Source: Cytidiella melzeri
Taxonomy: Eukaryota > Basidiomycota > Agaricomycetes > Polyporales > Irpicaceae
Direction of reading: 5' to 3'
DNA length: 64,000 bases
Assembly: GCA_022592445.1 (NCBI GenBank)
Contig: JABYQR010000030.1
Location: 162,201-226,200, forward strand
Part shown: piece by piece, positions 1 to 11,531 of the stretch
Position numbering within the stretch: the stretch's first letter is position 1
How the letters are laid out: every line of letters starts with the position of its first letter
The notes under the pieces: model-generated
Told to the model about the DNA's origin: nothing
Databases searched by the model: none
What the model saw: only the letters and a program-made list of their open reading frames with translations
Program-made: the position numbers and the translations under genes

Positions 1-140
1 TCCCAACAAAACTACTTGTTCAGGCTGCTACCAGCACCAACTTTACTTCCAAATCTGGCTCACAAAGTGATATTTCATTCAACCTTTAGGAATTGTACTT
101 GCCGCTTGCCGGCCTTGCTAACGCTAGTAATAGTACAGAG
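1..140. repeat. Dispersed repeat, copy 1 (inverted copy at 38094-38240)
   Basis: Reverse-complementing 38094-38240 gives a sequence that matches this stretch almost end to end at roughly 80% by eye, including CTTGTTCAGGCTG, the CAAATCTGGCTCA block and GGAATTGTACTTGCCGCTTG. Here it lies just past the 3' side of the hAT-like pseudogene, so it may be the element's terminal region. The core GGAATTGTA...CTTGC also recurs near 40055 (plus) and 43660 (minus). Confidence 0.75.
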
Positions 141-175
141 AGTAATATCGTTGACATGAACAGCGAGTATGAGTA

Positions 176-2863
176 TTAGTTTGTCTCCCCTGTAGAGGTA
201 GGAGACAGTGTTATCATAGTCTGAACGTTTGAGTCCAAGTTGGAAAAGTATATCGCATAGTACCTTGTACCAGGGCTCATCAGACTGGATCTGGAAGGTT
301 CAAGGAAGAGGCTGGTACTTGCCATGAAGGACCAAGCCTCATAGGCAGAATTGCGAGAGGGTTGGCATTGGCCTGAAGAAGAATGTCGGATTGTCAATAA
401 CCTTAGTATCAAAATTGTGAGTTGAGCTATGTCGGCAGGTTAGAATGGTCAACGTTTACGCACACGGATCAAGGATGAAGCCAGTGTGGTATACATCGCG
501 GGGTGCTTGTTCTATCATTGCCTTCCATCTAAAATTGGCAATGCGCCGAATGTCTTTGCGCACTCCGTTGGGCATTGATATGTGAGGGTCTGTGATTATG
601 TCGTGCAGCTCAGCCAGGGTTGCAAGCCAGAAAATGTAGACGTCAGATACGGTAGAATATGTCAATTCAAGACACGTTGTGGCCTTGGCACCGGGGGTTA
701 ATATTATCAATAGTTCCTCTAGCTTGGCACTGAATGCACCGTTTGCGGAGCCATCGACAAAATTCTCATGAAATGCCTACATAGAATGAGGTGAGCGAAA
801 GCTATTGCTGTACTATGGCTTCACACTCCAACCTTTAGTTTGACAGTTTTTGAATTGCACAATGCCTTGATTGCAGGCATGTTTGTATGAAGTGAGCAGC
901 CGGAGATGTAAACTGTTGAGAATCTTTCCAAACAATGTGAGATCTGTCTTGATATTAAGGTCCTTACGTCTCTCGCGTAAGTGTGCATTTGCATAAGACG
1001 GTTTCCGGAAAAACTTGACCGTTTGGCGGCAGCAATCAATTGTCTACAAAAAGTCAGGTAATTCTCATTTGATGAACTACTCGTGCAATGATGGCAAACT
1101 TACTTTCTTGAAATACGGCAGGTTACCAATATCTTTCAACATTAACTGAAGATGATGTGGCGTGTCGACAAGGTTGATGATCCAGGTGAACTCTTTCACC
1201 ACAGCTGCGCGCGCCACTTGTGTATTGCCGGTACTGTCTGATACAATACCACAAAACCTTTCCGGCCCAATAGTCTTCAGAACCTTGCAGCATCATGTGA
1301 GTATTATACAATTGAGTATGAATTCTGTACATACCTTGATAATCTCTTCAGCAAGATGATCACCTGTGTGAGATTGCGCTGATGCTTTGTGTCCCTCCCA
1401 GAAGTACACATCTCGATCGGGTGTTGTTATGTGAATGATATAGACAGAATCAACACGTCGGGTTGTACTACCATCAAACGACAACGTGAAACCTTCATGT
1501 CCAGGCATTTGCAAGCACTCTAAAACCTCACTTCGTATCTGACTGGCCTTGCGAGGAATGTGAGTATTGGCAAGAGTAGTGCTACTTGCGGGTTTATAGG
1601 TTCAATCTGCATCCTTCCACATTTGTTTCCATGTGTCAACTAGTGTTGGTGGGACTCCCGCTGCAGCCACAAAATACACAACATTACGGTCATGCTGTAA
1701 GTGGTGAACTTTCTTCCCGTGCTCTTGGAACATCCCTGCAACAGATAGCTGCCCGGCTTTTTGAGGTTCGACAAGTTTAGTGTTGTCCGAGTTGGTGATT
1801 CGCAGATCTGCAACAGCCAAAGACTCAGATGATAACAACACTTTGCACTTCAAATTCTTCAGCTGCGTCGTTGCCAATTTTGAGGCTTGATACTTGTTGA
1901 CCTCCTGCCTGAGCTCTGGTGAAAGGTGCGAGCAATCCGCTGCATGTTTGAAAACACGATGGGCCTGACGGATACCTGATCAATATGCTACACAGCTGTT
2001 CTCAGCTCCTCTGCAGCGCCAATATGTCTTCATACCGTTATCGCCCTCAGGAGGGTTAGCCAGCTTTGTGCGCCAGGAAACCTTGTCCAAGAGTGGCTCC
2101 ACCTTCCAACCACCTTTTCCTTTTGCAGGAGGATCACAGTCAATATAGCGCTCCATGATGCTTGACACAAACATTTCGTGGTTGTTTTTCACCTTCTTTG
2201 CAGTACGTGTCTCTTTTTGATGCTTGTGCTGACGGCTGTCGCTCGGAACTGATTGTTTGTATCCTGCAGTTTTCTGTGTTGCGCTATTTGGCTCGGGTGA
2301 ATACGTTCCAAGTACATCAAATGCTGCCTGCTGCCACGACACAGAGTTTTCCAGTCCATCAACGGCTGATTGCAGTCCAACTCGAACATGATCTGAGAAC
2401 CGTCACCATTGAACAGTGGCCACTTGTGAGTACTCGTACCTATTACTGGTGTCATGACATAAGAAAAACTTACCAAGTCCGAGTCTGGCATGCTTTCTGC
2501 ACCTATTGCAGCCTTGGCAGCCTCAGTCAGGTTGTCAACCCACTTGAGCAAAATTGCGGACATCAGAAAACGGGTGAGGTATTTCTCAAGTGTCGAGACA
2601 ACTGCTACAAGCCCCAGACCTTGCTCCTTGAAAACAATGATATCTTTCTGATGCCCTCGAGGGCAGAACACCATCTCCAAAGCATGATTGAGTGCTCCTT
2701 CCTCACCATAGTCAACGACTGTGGTGCAACTGGGGGTGAATTCTTTGAAGCTGTAATAATCTCTACCATCTGGAATAGAGTGGGGAAGTGAAGATAAGAG
2801 GCTACAAAGGATGTGAAGCTTCGTCACAGTTTCCTGGCTCAGCTTGTCTATGATAGACAACAC
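176..2863 (-). pseudogene. Decayed hAT-superfamily transposase (BED-like finger, DUF659)
   Basis: Minus-strand fragments in transposase order. A lysine-rich stretch leads into a BED-like finger (WRC...C, then H..H..C across a stop) near 1930-2040. A DUF659 block with FTLSFDGSTTRRVDSVY lies near 1400-1480, followed by VSDSTGNTQVARAAVVKEF near 1200. A hAT core with LELTYSTVSDVYIFW and an R-I-A-N-F-R-W-K stretch lies near 480-670. Proteins of this family cut and paste hAT transposons. In-frame TGA codons interrupt it at 1980-1982 and 1602-1604, and several GT..AG introns are visible, one near 2420-2470. The C-terminal hAT dimerisation region is not visible. The upstream 2189-2863 part (about 220 codons) is open but not recognised. 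It reads as a dead copy; precise exons are uncertain. Confidence 0.75.
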
Positions 2864-2869
2864 GGGAGG

Positions 2870-5335
2870 TGAACTGCGGCACGGATTTTGGCACAGAACA
2901 CAGTAGGCTGGGCTATACTGAACAGCATAGAACTTGTCTCATTTTTTATTACCAACGTACAATTTTCATTACTGTATAACAAATTGTAACTACACTACGT
3001 ATGGTATATCTGGTGTTTGACCATTTTTGCGGAACACCGCGTGTATTTCACGGCTGGCGGCGGGAGGGCGCTTCAGAATGTTATCAACCCGTCGTTGCCA
3101 GCTTTCAAGTTAATAACATGTTATTTACACTTGTTAATAACCGAAGGTTATTAACCTACCAGTTCACCCCTGTGCTGTATGGAGCACACAGAGCATGGGT
3201 GGTTAAAAGATTGATTGTATTGAATTTTTCACATCAAAGACATTGTATATGTACAACTACTCTACTACTACTACTAGGTTCCAACTGTTTGTGTCAACAT
3301 CAACAAAGAGGAGAAACTGTGATAGTAATGGTGAGCAGGTGTTGGGACTTGAGAGCAAGAGGTAACGATGGAGTAGACATCAACATCAACACAGATGGTG
3401 GGTAGTATAGGAATAGCTTGAGCAGTTCAAGTTACCATATGATACTGTGAGATAACACAAGAGCTGCAACTGGGAGTTGCGTAGACAATGGTGGAGAGAC
3501 TGTGATCATCCACAAAAATATTTGTCAGTACCATGAGTTGACAAGCTTGAACAGCTTCGAGCAGAGTACCTGAATGCCCACGCGAGTGTGCGTAGCCTCA
3601 CAAAGAACAGCGTCCAAGAGCACAAAATTGTTCAACTTGGGACAAGTGAGCTCTGTGAGCCTGTACCCTTCTGTCACCAAATTGTTGTAGAACATGCGGA
3701 TGATGGGTACAGGGATATGTTTTACCCATCTGGGCAGTTTGAACCCATGGAGCTGCACAACGTTCAGCAGCAGGTGTGACAGTGTCAAGAATGTACGAGA
3801 GCAGTTGATATCAAAACATGCTGACAAGGAGAGGCCACACGGCGGGAGTGTGAGGAACAGTGCAGTAAGCAGTCTATGGGTGTGAGCAGTGCACCACAGT
3901 TTGTTTGGGACATCACAATTCCTGTCCACAGAGGTTTTGAGAGCCGGTGAGGAGAGTCTGTTGCTGTGTATTGCAGCATAGACTTTTCAGTGTAGTTAAG
4001 GAAGATGAGCTGTTTGCTTGTAAGCCCCAATGCTTCCTGGTCAACAGTACAAGAGGTGCAGGCAGCAGGCGAGACAATATTGTTGAACAAGAGTGCAGAA
4101 TAGGTCTTATATGTTGTCATGCTGATGGTGAGCTTGTGAGCTGTGAGTACTAGCCTTTTCAGAGCAAAGGACAGTGATGGTGACTAACTGCCCAACAGTG
4201 GTGATACATATGAACAATGAATTTGTACTTGGTTGACTGCTGAGCTGTGGGGTGGGTGGTCGCGGAAGAGTGAAGACAAGTAGCTGACAAGCGCTGTTGT
4301 GTGATGTGTAAGCTTTTACAGGGTGCTATGCAAGTTGTCGCGCCCACAACATTTCCTTGAGTCATAGCACCAATTTTTTTATTGATTTTAAGTACGGCAG
4401 AGGTAAGAACAGTTTGATAGAGATAAGATATCATTACGCAAGGGCTTCTTCTGCATGTTGAGGAAAGTGTCCACTGCAGATTGTGACTGCATCGAAATGG
4501 TTGCTTTGGAAACAGGTTACAGAGCTGCCTGTCTCCAGAGGTAAGGCCTATTTGCAGATGTCCTCCTGGGAACTCCAGAGCAGAACCTTGTTTGCTGCTG
4601 TGCTCCTGGGAACTCCAGAGCACGCAGAATGAGGCACTGGCTCTCAAGAGACAGTTGTTGGTGTCCCTGTCTCCAAAGCTGTACAGTGTTTCCTGACATG
4701 ACCATCCTGGAAGCCATTGTTTTACAAGATGTCCACTTTGGTTTTCTGATTACAGCACACATACATGCAACCATAATCCAGAAAAAGTATCCCCGAGTCA
4801 GCAGTGTTAATCACATTTGACATTGGCGTGCAACAGATCACAGCTATGTATGTATTATATATTGTATGCTGCAGACAAGGTTGATCCCAGACCTTGGTTT
4901 CCTCTAGCTTCTACCATGATGGTACATTGTTTTTTCCAGAAACTTGTTTTGAATTCACACAGTGAGCATTTGCCAGATGCTTAGATGTGTTTCATTGCTT
5001 ACTGAGATAACAATTCAAATTCACACAGTGAGCATTTGCCAGATGCCTAGATGTGTTTCATTGCTTACTGAGATGACAATTCAAGTTAGCGTTGCCGGCC
5101 AAGTCACAGACAAAAATAATATTCATCAAGGCTAGCAGTGGCAAGGACGCATCACTATCAACTCAGCATCACACATCCACACCCAGTATATAAAGCTCCT
5201 TGAACACACACATGTATATTCTATCACATTTCATGTCCACAGTTTTTTATAGTCGTGGGCTTTTATCTCAAATCAAGTACTCAAGGTCAACAAATACTAC
5301 TGTATAGAGAACAAGTGTCCAATCTAGTAGTATGC
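2870..5335. other. Repeat-rich intergenic stretch without a supported gene
   Basis: No open frame here resembles a protein I know. Visible structure includes nested palindromes at 3112-3155, two copies of CTCCTGGGAACTCCAGAGCA near 4563 and 4604, a 66-bp direct duplication at 4952-5083 and a plus-strand TATA-like box near 5186-5194 with no gene after it. CpG is scarce, as in the block at 37-49 kb, which suggests old methylated repeat DNA. Confidence 0.5.
4952..5083. repeat. 66-bp tandem duplication
   Basis: Two adjacent copies of a 66-bp unit start at 4952 and 5018, each beginning AATTCACACAGTGAGCATTT and ending ACTGAGATRACAATTCAA. They differ at very few positions, so the duplication is young compared with the surrounding decay. 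Confidence 0.9.
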
Positions 5336-5342
5336 CTAAATT

Positions 5343-6070
5343 TTATCCAAAGAAACTGACAATCTTACCCACAATCCCCTTTTTGTTGGAACTAGAAGGG
5401 CCCTCAGGAGGGTTTGAACTGTAAGGGGGGGGAGGGTCATCAGGTAGAGCAGCCGGGTCAGAAGAGGGTGCAGCCTGGCTTTTGGCAACCCAGCTTTTAG
5501 AGCCCCCACTTTTGACAACCTGGCTTGTGCTAGGGGGAGCAGCTGGCCCAGAAGAACTTGTGCTAGGGGGAGCAGCTGGTCTAGAAGAATGGCTGGACGG
5601 GCCAGGGGCATTAGGTCCATTGTTGGGCTGTCCGTGGTGGTAGTATCTGTTGTCGTCCCAATGTGACACTCCCCGGGCAATATGAAGTATTTTGTGGCTG
5701 TCTTTGAGCGCTGATGTGACAGCACCAGGGGCAAGGAGTGCTGCCTGTGTTTCCAAGGCAACAGCCTCTGTAGCAGCCACCTCTCTTCTTGCCAGTGATT
5801 GGCAGTTTTCCACTCTATCATCACAACCATGTGCTTGGTGTTGCAACCTTTGCAGATTGAGGTCAGTAGCAATTGGCTGGTTGGACAGACTGAAAGTGGG
5901 TTGTAAGAGACACTCTTGTTTCAGAACACTGCATGAAGTGTAAGTACTCACTGTGATTTCTTGTAGAAGACCTTGGGGGAAGGTGTCAAGGGGATGGCAG
6001 ACACAGTCTCTGCATGGAATATGCTGGTCACAATGGCAGCAAACAATGCGAGAGGGGTTGAGAAACGCAT
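5343..6070 (-). CDS. Small secreted protein, shared-signal family member A
   Basis: Model: exons 5952-6070 and 5343-5889 with a 62-nt GTGAGT..TTTCAG intron; 666 nt, 221 residues, whole codons. The ATG at 6070 opens a hydrophobic signal peptide starting MRFSTPLALFAAIVTS and ending near VSAIP, shared with genes at 27286, 42030 and 49328. The mature part is unrelated to the other members. It has a neutral N-terminal half, a Pro/Ser/Ala-rich middle with PAAPPSTS twice and a PPPPY motif, and the tail KKGIVGKIVSFFG. An untranslated-leader intron (6131-6185) and a TATA box (6263-6270) precede it. A secreted role is inferred from the signal; function is unknown. Confidence 0.65.
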
Positions 6071-6262
6071 GATGAGCAAGAATGCAGAATGTTGAAAGGT
6101 GATTGCAAAGTCAGCACCAAGTCAGCTCAGCTGTAAGCATGATTTCAGCCCAAGGTGAGTGAACCGTGATTGACCATGTACTCACCGACCTGCGCTTGTT
6201 GAAAACTGGGGCTGAGGGCAAAGGGATGGTGGTAAGTGGTAAAGGGATGGTTGCAAGTGGGG

Positions 6263-6270
6263 TTTATATA
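6263..6270 (-). promoter_or_regulatory. TATA box of secreted-protein gene A
   Basis: On the minus strand this reads TATATAAA, followed about 80 nt later by a GTGAGT..TTACAG leader intron (6131-6185) and then the ATG at 6070. The spacing fits a fungal core promoter. Confidence 0.55.
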
Positions 6271-6399
6271 GTTGAAGGGGATTCGGGTGAGGTAGGTAAC
6301 CATGGTAGGAGCCCCTGTCAATGAGTTATAATCACGAAATATCTCCCAAATCATCCCTTCATCATGTTTTGTTCAAGTCTCAGATGTTCTGTGTTGCAG

Positions 6400-7030
6400 G
6401 TCACTGCAAATCCTACAAACTCGACTAGTCACAGAAAACGGGGCTGTGAACCTAGTTACTATGCCAAGGTATTCGGACGTGTCTCATGATGTATTCTTGG
6501 CATTGTGGCTTCGTAACGAGAGGTGTGTGCCGTGGAACCGATATCAACAGCAACAGCCTGTACAAGACAGAGAGGTTCTCTTCGAATTCAGTACTACCTA
6601 CTAATATTCTGAGCAGGACAATGGCATATCCATTTTGAGATTGACTGACAGCAATTATTATGCGACTCACACACACATATAAGCAGGTACGACAATTCAT
6701 TGACTTCAGTCAGCTTTTGAAATAGTATCATTACTTACCCGCCAGTGGCGAGGGTCGATGGAGTAGCAGGTTCCCGCCCTTTGACACGTCTAAGGGATCT
6801 TACACGATATTCGAATTTACGCGTACAGCACAGCATAAGCCTCAGCCCCGCACCTGTTCACGAAGCGGGCATTGTCTATCGGACCCCGTTATTTGACGCC
6901 GTTATAACAAGATCATCTTCAACATCTCCCGTCGTCTGGTTATACAAGAGCAACAAGGATAATCCTCCAGATGCAACGCACGCAGTCCTGTCTCTCTTTC
7001 CTCTACTTGTACCATAGGACCTTTTGCGGG
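6400..7030. other. Intergenic, nothing recognised
   Basis: Open frames here are short and lack family motifs. CpG frequency rises at about 6.4-6.8 kb, marking the passage from repeat-like DNA into the gene island. Confidence 0.4.
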
Positions 7031-7032
7031 AT

Positions 7033-8375
7033 ATGGGGCTAGTCACGACTAGCGGACTGCTTTTGCTCTCGATGATTTTGACGACGGACATGGCTGCTAC
7101 TACTGCTGCGACGACAGCTGTGGACCCCAAGGACAACCCAAAAATCCGTCGAAGTGTATTCCGAACAATGCGTTGACGACCATTGGCCTCAGTAAGTGTC
7201 TCGTTCTTTTTGAGTTGAATGTCTTCATAATCCTGATATTCTTTACGACTCGATCAGTTCTCACTGTCATCGTCGCTATTTCCCACACATGGCTGATTGA
7301 CAAGACAAAGGCAAAGTACATGCTGGCTATCGTCATCGCCGAGTGCTGTATGTGTGATTTCCATTTCATTTTTTTTTGGCTGGCACCAAGTCACTTGTGG
7401 CTCATGCTACCCTTTCCGAACAGGCTATGGGATTGGAATTGCTGCCCGCTACGGCTTACACTCCGATCCTGACAGTCACGGTATATACATCCTCGAATAT
7501 CTCTTTATCACCCTCGCGCCGTGCGGCTTCATCGCCATGGAGTATGTCATACTTGGCCGCCTCGTGCATTGCCTCAACGGGGACAAGCATTTGTTGATAC
7601 GGCCGTCGAGGGTCACGAAGGTGGTGTTCGTTGCGTCGGATATCATCACCTTTTTGATACAGGTTTGTGATTGCTATTGTTATGAGACTCGGGAGAGCAC
7701 TGACAGGGACCTTCTTTGTAGGCTAGCGGTGGTGCGATAGCTGTTTCATCTCGTACCGACATCAACAATGTCCGTCTCGATGAACACGTATGTCGAAATT
7801 TCCACCACTCCGACTCTTGAAATACACGTTCGTAACACCGTCGGACCCGTCTACAGAAGTATTTCTGCTGGGCCATATCCTCCAACTCATCTCATGCACA
7901 TTCTTTACCTTTATGCTCCTGCACTCTTAATTTACCATGCGCAGGTATGAGTTGCAAACGTGGTGGAGAGACGGTTTGTATGGATTGCCGTGGCACAAAG
8001 ACTGGCGTGCTCTGGCGTTTACTACGGTCTTGAGCTGCGTGGGACTGCTCGTCAGTCGTTCCACTTCTCGCCTCAATGTAAGCTGCCAACGCCTGGTTAT
8101 CTCGATAGGTCCGTTCAACGAACAGGACCATCGAGCTATCCTAGAACGACTCCGGCCCTCTCACCGCCAAAGAAATCTTCTTCTGGGTTCTCGACTTTGT
8201 GCCATTGTTGGTCGCTATCTCACCCTACATTCCTTTCTGGTCAGAACGGTTCATTGGACGTGACGGGGGTCTGGAAAAGGAACATCAGTATGGCTCTGGA
8301 GTTATGTTTCAGACGATGCACGGCGAGTCGACGCAGAGTATCTGTATTCGAATAGCGGGTGTAGTTCATGGATGA
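7033..8375 (+). pseudogene. RTA1-like membrane protein, disrupted copy
   Basis: RTA1 proteins are multi-span fungal membrane proteins linked to lipid-translocating or stress-resistance roles. Conserved pieces are IPNNALTTIG, ISHTWLIDKTKAKYM, LAPCGFIAMEYVILGRLV, the VASDIITFLIQASGG block, VRSTNRTIELS and AKEIFFWVLDFVPLLVA. Introns are clear at 7192-7257, 7348-7423, 7663-7721 and 8051-8108. The ATG at 7033 starts a signal-like segment. Four lesions are seen: a base seems missing from the A-run at 7140-7144, another at the exon start near 7860, an in-frame TAA lies at 7928-7930, and a TAG at 8142-8144. Both stops could come from C-to-T change at a glutamine codon. It may be a true pseudogene; the two indels could instead be assembly errors. 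Confidence 0.7.
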
Positions 8376-8703
8376 ATTTGTAGATTCAGTGGTTATGGGC
8401 GCGAACATTTTTTTGCATAGCATGGGGCTAAGATACCGAGTGTAGTGGACAATACAAAGTAGATAGCGTAACCAAAAGCCTGTTCATGATACCACACTCG
8501 ACTAGTCGACCATAACTACATGAATTTACTAGCTTGTGCTAATTGAACGCTGCGAGGGTGTGAACAACCTTTGGAGGACTAGAGTAGGCAGTTCAGTGCC
8601 ACTCACGATAGAACATATGACAGAAACGCGTGTGTTCTAGAAAACGTGTCGATAGCACATTCGGATTGCGGGCGATGGAAGCGAAAGCACGATTGGGCAA
8701 GGA

Positions 8704-9318
8704 TCACAAGTCTTGCAAAAATGCGGCTAGACCTGTGCTACCTCCCGCAGACCGTTCCTTCTCCTGCCGCTCTTTGTTACGGGCCAGCATATCCGATAAG
8801 CCAGACTTTTTCTTCTTCGCGCGTGCTTTGCTGCGGTCGTCTGTAGGTTTTGGATGCTGTGTGGATTTCGAAGGATTTGGTCCGGTCAAGGTCGTGGACA
8901 GAGGCCAAGAGGCAGAGACCTGAGGGTTGGGTGTTGGAATGAAGCTGAAGTCCGGGACAGCGTTGTTTACCGAGGTGGTCGTAGGCTGTTTGGTGACTCC
9001 TGGTGGTGGATCGTCAACCGGTACCTCTTGTTCCTTGCTGCACACCATGCACGACTTCCGCAACACCCGAAGATAAGGCTTGCCAGATCTCCGCGAGGCG
9101 CTCTTGCGCACCACCCGTACAGAGCCTGTGCCTCCCAACAAGTACGTTCCACATGTTATACAATGAGTCGTGTCAAAGGTGTGGCTAGCGGCGTTTGGAG
9201 AATGGATTAGGCGAGAGCGTGTTACATGAAGAGCTGCGATAGCTGGCGAAATGCTCTGTACAACTCTTGGTATAGCGAGCTGAAACTTTAGCGTCGCTGG
9301 ATGTACTTCAGAGGCCAT
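8704..9318 (-). CDS. RNase P/MRP protein subunit, Rpr2/Rpp21/SNM1 type
   Basis: Single-exon model of 204 residues starting MASEVHPATLKFQ. The frame extends upstream but only through a non-ATG codon. The middle has HCITCGTYLLGGTGSVRVVR followed by RVLRKSCMVC, the paired-cysteine zinc ribbon of the Rpr2/Rpp21/SNM1 family. The C-terminus is basic (KARAKKKKSGLSDMLARNKE) and ends LAAFLQDL, as in SNM1-like proteins. Such proteins bind the RNA of RNase P or RNase MRP in the nucleus or nucleolus for tRNA or rRNA processing. I cannot tell which enzyme it joins. It is divergent from the BTB-like gene at 9667, with about 350 bp between the starts. Confidence 0.7.
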   Translation of the reverse strand: MASEVHPATLKFQLAIPRVVQSISPAIAALHVTRSRLIHSPNAASHTFDTTHCITCGTYLLGGTGSVRVVRKSASRRSGKPYLRVLRKSCMVCSKEQEVPVDDPPPGVTKQPTTTSVNNAVPDFSFIPTPNPQVSASWPLSTTLTGPNPSKSTQHPKPTDDRSKARAKKKKSGLSDMLARNKERQEKERSAGGSTGLAAFLQDL

Positions 9319-9666
9319 CGTCGACAGTGGCAGAGACAATAAAGCCGCTAAGTGAGAACCGGCGCCAAATGCATTGTACTTGCCGCAAAGCGCCGAGGGA
9401 CCGTGTTTGTCCTAAAAAGGCAACGTGGATGTTATTGTCTGCTCGTGTTATTGTTCTGCCCTTATACTCTGTCCTCATTTTAGCCATGCACCCTGCGCTC
9501 CGCACCCTTTCTTCACTTTCGTCTTTCCCTTCTGCACCTCGCTTTGACAGCGAACCATTAGCTCTTTGCAACACCCACGACCGTGCTCGTCAGACTCCTC
9601 TCACAACCTCCTGCTGGCCACATTCATATACAACTCAAGTTTCGTCAACGCACCCTTCTCACTCGG

Positions 9667-11230
9667 ATGTCTACCGCATCTATCCCTCGCACCACGAGTA
9701 CTACTCGCATTTCCAAGTCTCCCAAGTCTCCACCAGCATTTCCAGAAGAACGATTTGTACCCGTATCTTCCGTCAAGATGGCTCCCAAGTCACATCGACC
9801 ATCCCTCACTTCTCCAATGAACTGGCTCGGCAGGTCCTCCAGCTCATCTAGCACAGGATCATATGCGCCCTCGAAGCCTGTTCGCATCTCCGAGCCTTTC
9901 GGCACAAGCTCGCTCGACAGGCTAACACGTAGCGGTCAGCTCGGTACAGGCGCTATCGTCGTGCGTACACCGCAAGAAGCCCTTGCAGGCCGCACGAGGA
10001 GTCCGGAGAAACAGGAGCGTATACTTGAAGAGGAGAACGAGGCAGGTGTGGGGCACAGTGCAGACGAGGGTCGTCCTGCCAGTCCGCCTCTCCCCCCTCT
10101 TCCGGGTGACGAGGATGACGAGGAGGCTCTATCTAGCATGTCTAGCACTCCTTCTCCTCCTTCGCGACCTGTTCCCCCAACACCGATTGAAGAGGAACCT
10201 GAGACTCCTTCGACAACTAGTCCGTCTAGTTATAGTCCAAAGTCGAGCACTTCGTTGAGGGTCCTCGACCAATTCCCGCCAGTTCCTGCTCTCCCTGCAA
10301 ACATGCCACCATCTCCCCCACAGGCTCCGTTCGACCCGATTTTGCTGTCGCCTGCTCCCAACGGTGCAATCGACCGCAGCAAGATCATCGTGTCTCTGGA
10401 GACTGCGACTATGACTTACAAGGCCACCCTCAACACGCTCATGTCACGATCATCGTTCCTTGCTACGTACCTACAATCTTTATTGCGGTCACAAGAAGAA
10501 GAGCCGCAGTCGTCTCTACCGCGCGACTCTCAGAGTTCTTTCAACTCGATATTCCACAAGCACCTCGCGTCTTCTGGACTTCTCCCGTCAACTTCTACGT
10601 CCATTCACCTGTTCCTTGACCGCCCAAGTGGACCGTAAGTTCTTTGTTTATTGTAGTCCACTGAGCTTCAGACTGACGATGTGTCCAAGATATGCTCACA
10701 TCCTTTCGTATTTGCGCACCCCGGTATCGACGCCAGAACATCCTGCGGCGTTACCACGTGCAGTCCAGCTCCTTTCTTCGTCGTCATCTCGACTCGAAGC
10801 GTTGCTGGAGCTCCGCGACGAAGCCCGTTACCTCGACCTAGACGAGCTATACAAGCTGTGCACGGATGAATTGCGGGCTCGTCAGAGCCTTGGTCTTAGC
10901 AGGCCGTCGATGCATACCCGCGGGATGAGCAGCATGAGCGTGAGCTCTGGCTCGGTCAAGAGTCTGGGTATGGGCCCACTCCGGGAGAACCTCAAGCAGT
11001 ATGAGGGAGAGGACTACTTCGACCTTCATAAAGGGAAGAGGCTGTCCAGAGACTCTGGCCTCGGCTCTTCCACAAGCAATTCTGTGGCAAGCGCGAAGGC
11101 AAGGGGCAGCATAATGCCAGAGGTCGTCACGACCCCGTCGTTGGTCTCATTCGGCCTTGCACAGCGTCCCAAGCTCCAATCGAAGAAGTCGTCTTCCGTG
11201 CGGGGTCGCCCAACAGGCGACTGGATTTAA
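9667..11230 (+). CDS. BTB/POZ-like (KCTD-type fold) protein with disordered N-terminus
   Basis: Exons 9667-10634 and 10690-11230, intron GTAAGT..CCAAG; 1509 nt, 502 residues. The ATG beginning MSTASIPRT was chosen because the longer frame starts at a GTG. The first ~230 residues are Ser/Pro-rich and acidic, and look disordered. From about residue 240 there is a BTB-like pattern: IIVSLETATMTYKATLNTLM, SSFLATYLQSLL, then across the intron IHLFLDRPSGP and YAHILSYLRTP, and EARYLDLDELYKLCTDELR. This resembles potassium-channel tetramerisation-type BTB domains, which mediate oligomerisation or ubiquitin-ligase adaptor roles. A Ser-rich tail follows. The partner is unknown. Confidence 0.65.
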
Positions 11231-11531
11231 CGAGTACAATGGTTTTTGACGTTCATTTTGGGAAAGCCCCAACTGGTATTTAACGACCTCGTTCGCTCTG
11301 ACTTCGTCTATGTTCACCTTACGACTGCCGACTGCTTTAATGCGACCCAGGATATTGTCCGCTAACGCTCTTTCTCTACTGATCATTGTACATTAGCCAC
11401 ACACACCATGCCTGTCCTTACCTTCTTGTATCCTTATAGAATTTGTACTTGTACTAGGTATACTTTGTGGAGATGTTTTGCACGCTGCGGCGCCATTTGT
11501 TCCGTAGCAGTGGCAATCAATGACATTTCGT

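Noticed and set aside
5336..5872. Leucine-rich minus-strand frame overlapping gene A
   Set aside because: Shadow frame; the other frame carries the signal peptide exon and fits the splice phase.
9583..9666. Longer N-terminus for the BTB-like protein
   Set aside because: The frame begins at GTG; the first ATG is at 9667.
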